A stretch of DNA of 64,000 nucleotides from Bacteroidota bacterium (lineage in GTDB: Bacteria > Bacteroidota > Bacteroidia > Sphingobacteriales > Sphingobacteriaceae). The translations under genes were made by a program, and so were the position numbers. Where the stretch lies: assembly GCA_026224775.1 (NCBI GenBank), contig JAMFRP010000013.1, positions 186,001 through 250,000 on the forward strand. Reading direction: 5' to 3'. Below are positions 61,295 through 64,000 of this stretch, one piece after another; positions within the stretch are counted from its first letter, which is position 1, and each line of letters opens with the position of its first letter. The notes below the pieces were generated by a model. The model made no database searches, had not been told where the DNA came from, and saw nothing but the letters and a program-made list of their open reading frames with translations.

Positions 61295-64000
61295 TTAATT
61301 ACCATTGCCTGCAGGTTTAGTAGTTGTAGTATCCGGTTTAACGCTTTGTGTAGTATCTGGCGCTGCTACAGGCGGTTCGTAAGTTTTACCACTTAACGTA
61401 GCCAGCTTTTGCTTAGCGGTTGGTAATATATCGTCGTTACCTTTGTAGTTATCAATTATACTTTGCAGCGTAGCTTTTGCCTGGAAGTTATCTTTTAACC
61501 CAGTATAATCATCAGCCAATAAAATATAAGTTTTAGCTATCCAGTAATCATAGTTAGGGAAATCCTTAGCCAGATCGAAACATGTTTTTTGTGATGTTTT
61601 GTATCGATGTTTCAGGTAATCAATATAAGCTACGTTATATTTTGCCTCGGCAGCGGCAACCGTTTTGGTATTGCTTATGGTATAATCAAATTCGTTAATA
61701 GCACGGGTGGTATCACCTTTTGCTAAGTAAGCCTGACCAGCATATAAGCCTGTTTTGAATTTATCTTCCTGTGATGATTTATCATTTGCACGTACCTGTT
61801 TCACATAATTAAGCGCTTCATCGGCCATGCCCATTTGGGCGTAGCAAAGAAGTAGGTTATTTATAGCGAAGGTATAATCCTCTTTATACTCGGAGTTTAT
61901 CTCCAGCTTTTTCAAGAACACAACCGCGTCATTATATTTTTGCTGCGCGATATAAAGCTTAGCCATACTGATGAGTGATTTCTCGGTATAAGTGCTTGTC
62001 CAGTCGTTTAATATTACGTTGTAATCATTTACGGCATCGGCAGGTTTACCCAGGGCAACCAAACTTTCGGCCCTAATGAACCTTCCCTGTTTGTTGTAGA
62101 TAGGTTTGGTTGGGAACTTATCAAAATAAGCATTTACCGCATTTACGGTACCATTCCAATCGCCGCGCAGGTACAGGTTATTCGCGGCGGTGAACATAAT
62201 ATCTTCCTGTTCGGCGCTGGTGTAGTTGCCTATAGGTGTGGTGGCCGCATAGGTTATAAAAGTTTGCGCGTCGCCTTTATCGGTATATATTTTCTGGATC
62301 TGTTTCAGTGATTGCTTAGCCTCGTCAGTCGAAGAATAATCCGCGATTACTTTTTTGAATGACTCAACAGCCAGATCATCATTACCGGCGTTATAATCTA
62401 TTAATCCAATTGTAGCCAATGCCCGTGGCACATAGCTGCTATGCGGATATTTAGCGATCATAGCCTCCAGATCAGTTTTTGCGGTCGGACCATCGTTTTT
62501 AAGGAAATAAGCATAGGCTATTTCAAAAGATGCATCGTCGGCATAATCGGAGTTAGGGAAGCGGTTGAGCACTTCGGTAAGGGTGGCTATCTTATTATCT
62601 TGAGATCCTTGCAAACCTTGTATTATACCGCGTTGAAATAAGGCGTAATCTTCGCTTGAGTTATGCTTAGCTATGATCTTATCATAATATGTCAAGGCAT
62701 CGTTATAGCTTTTCAATACAAAATAACTGTCGGCCAGGCGTGCTATCGCATCGTTAGTAGTGGCGGTATCTTTTTCGTCGCCTGCTAAAAACTTCTGGAA
62801 GTAAGTAGCTGCCGTTCTGTATTTTTCGCCGCCAAATGCAGCATAAGCCAAAGCATAATTGGCGTAGTTGTGAACATCGGTTTCCCTTGACTCCGGCATA
62901 TCTAAAAATTGCTGGAAAGTCTCAACCGACTCATCATATTTACGCACCTCGTACATCGCCTCGGCCATCCAGTAAGTGGTTAAAGCTGCAATTTTTGAAT
63001 CTTCGGGGAATTTTAATGAGCGAAGAAATATGCCTATCGCGTTTTCAAATGCCCTTTCATTATAAAACTGCAATCCACGGTAGTAAGTAACCTTTTGATA
63101 GGCTATACGCGCGCTTTCTGATTTGTTTTGTATCGGCTCCAAAATATCAACCGCTTCGGCGTAGTTGTGGGAGTTTAGTAACTCTTCGCCTAATAATATT
63201 TTAACCTCTTCGGTACGGGTTGCGCGTGGATAGTTTTTTAGGTATTTGCGGGTAGCGTTAAGCGCCTCTAAATTAAAATCAAGCTCGTAAGATAGTTTGG
63301 CGTATTGATAAAGCGCATCCTCCTGTAATTTATAATCGAAATTTAACTTTGATGCACCAAGGAACGCGTTACGGGCGCTTTGCTTGTTACCCATTTTCAG
63401 GAAAACATCGCCCAGGGTATAATCACCGCTTTGGCTGTAGATGTCGTCGTGATCAACCAGTTTTTCCAGTTCGATAGCTGCTTTGGCATTGTTGCCAACC
63501 TTGTAATAAGTATAACCAATTTCGTAGCTATCCTGTGTACTTTGGGTTTTACCCTGATCTTCATCCTGAAAACGGCTGAAATAATTAACCGCTTTATCGT
63601 AATCGGCCTTAGCAAAATAGGATGAACCTACGATACGCAACATTTCGGTTTCGTGCTGCTGGTGCGTGGTATTCAGGATTGGGATAGCGTAGGCAAGTAC
63701 ATCATCATAACGTTTATCTAAAAAGTAAACCGCGGTGATGTAGTATGGATAGCTGTCCTCGTATTTTTTAGAATTCTTTAATTTTTCAAAGTTTACTAAT
63801 GCTAAATGGTAGTCTTTATTTAAATAAGAAATATAAGCGAAATAATAAGTAGCGTCTTCAGTATATTTTGAATGGTGGTTTTTCACCTCAGCAAAAAGCT
63901 CCTGCGCATTTTTGTAATCGTTTATGGAGAAATACGCATAGCCTTTTAAAAACTTGTACTCGGTATTTTCGCTACCGCTTAACTCTCCTGCTTGTACCTT
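61295..64000 (-). CDS. Large TPR-repeat protein, C-terminal 901 residues (5' end outside window)
   Basis: The frame is open to the right window edge, so the GTG at 63886 is internal and the gene continues beyond base 64000. At least 901 residues, nearly all tetratricopeptide-like repeats (for example DYHLALVNFEKLKNSKKYED, KADYDKAVNYFSRFQDEDQG, AYAYFLKNDGPTAKTDLEAM), with the even 34-residue spacing typical of TPR solenoids. It ends in a Pro/Thr-rich tail (KPDTTTTKPAGNGN). It is first in the cluster as far as the window shows. The barrel gene starts 31 bases after its stop. TPR proteins often scaffold envelope complexes, as CpoB does for Tol-Pal. Confidence 0.9.
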   Translation of the reverse strand, partial: KVQAGELSGSENTEYKFLKGYAYFSINDYKNAQELFAEVKNHHSKYTEDATYYFAYISYLNKDYHLALVNFEKLKNSKKYEDSYPYYITAVYFLDKRYDDVLAYAIPILNTTHQQHETEMLRIVGSSYFAKADYDKAVNYFSRFQDEDQGKTQSTQDSYEIGYTYYKVGNNAKAAIELEKLVDHDDIYSQSGDYTLGDVFLKMGNKQSARNAFLGASKLNFDYKLQEDALYQYAKLSYELDFNLEALNATRKYLKNYPRATRTEEVKILLGEELLNSHNYAEAVDILEPIQNKSESARIAYQKVTYYRGLQFYNERAFENAIGIFLRSLKFPEDSKIAALTTYWMAEAMYEVRKYDESVETFQQFLDMPESRETDVHNYANYALAYAAFGGEKYRTAATYFQKFLAGDEKDTATTNDAIARLADSYFVLKSYNDALTYYDKIIAKHNSSEDYALFQRGIIQGLQGSQDNKIATLTEVLNRFPNSDYADDASFEIAYAYFLKNDGPTAKTDLEAMIAKYPHSSYVPRALATIGLIDYNAGNDDLAVESFKKVIADYSSTDEAKQSLKQIQKIYTDKGDAQTFITYAATTPIGNYTSAEQEDIMFTAANNLYLRGDWNGTVNAVNAYFDKFPTKPIYNKQGRFIRAESLVALGKPADAVNDYNVILNDWTSTYTEKSLISMAKLYIAQQKYNDAVVFLKKLEINSEYKEDYTFAINNLLLCYAQMGMADEALNYVKQVRANDKSSQEDKFKTGLYAGQAYLAKGDTTRAINEFDYTISNTKTVAAAEAKYNVAYIDYLKHRYKTSQKTCFDLAKDFPNYDYWIAKTYILLADDYTGLKDNFQAKATLQSIIDNYKGNDDILPTAKQKLATLSGKTYEPPVAAPDTTQSVKPDTTTTKPAGNGN

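Overview
The window comes from a Bacteroidota genome. The closest feel is Sphingobacteriaceae (Mucilaginibacter or Pedobacter type), inferred only from gene content and not from any database match. Supporting signs are a SusC/SusD pair, a one-protein hybrid two-component regulator with a propeller sensor, a type IX secretion sorting domain, and lipoproteins with short N-terminal signals. There is also little sign of Shine-Dalgarno sites, and one TAnnTTTG promoter candidate.

Layout. 1-2.8 kb: the 3' end of an MFS exporter, then a lipoprotein serine hydrolase (class C beta-lactamase fold) bracketed by two kinds of dispersed repeat. 3.3-28.2 kb: a pectin polysaccharide-utilisation locus in two blocks. 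Block 1 (minus strand) is an HTCS regulator, a pectate lyase, SusC, SusD, a GH28 galacturonase, a large unclassified (alpha/alpha)6-type glycosidase and a GntR-type regulator. Block 2 (minus strand) is a PL22 oligogalacturonate lyase, a GH106 rhamnosidase and a GH105 unsaturated uronyl hydrolase, followed by a second, paralogous GntR-type regulator. A divergent GH29 fucosidase closes the locus. Together these enzymes could cut homogalacturonan/rhamnogalacturonan outside the cell, import the fragments through SusCD, and finish them in the periplasm by removing unsaturated uronates, rhamnose and fucose.

28.3-40.8 kb: tRNA-Arg(TCT), a ThuA-like protein, two BadF/N-acetylglucosamine-kinase-like proteins, a Nudix/NrtR-like regulator, and a pfkA-BadF-gap glycolytic operon. 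An O-acyltransferase, a Crp/Fnr-like regulator with an SDR protein, an M3 oligoendopeptidase and a 41-residue membrane protein follow. 40.9-50.5 kb: two PAP2 phosphatases, an amino-acid permease overlapping a SemiSWEET, a Kup K+ transporter, a tiny T9SS-CTD protein, and a FAH-family/M23 peptidase/peroxiredoxin operon.

51-64 kb: an ECF sigma / repeat-bearing anti-sigma-like / Spy-like module, a class III aminotransferase convergent with MtgA, and a DUF1801/YdeI-like protein. Last is a six-gene envelope cluster on the minus strand: TPR protein (cut by the window end), plug-less outer-membrane barrel, HU-TM-SPOR protein, ExbB, ExbD and TonB. It looks like an energised envelope machine and is the most intriguing system here.

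From 40.8 to 59.4 kb the intergenic spaces carry about ten copies of a palindromic REP-like repeat (core GTCATTGCGAGCGAAGC or GTCATTCTGAGCGGAGC). I saw none inside the pectin locus. No CRISPR array, rRNA, insertion sequence or integrase was found.
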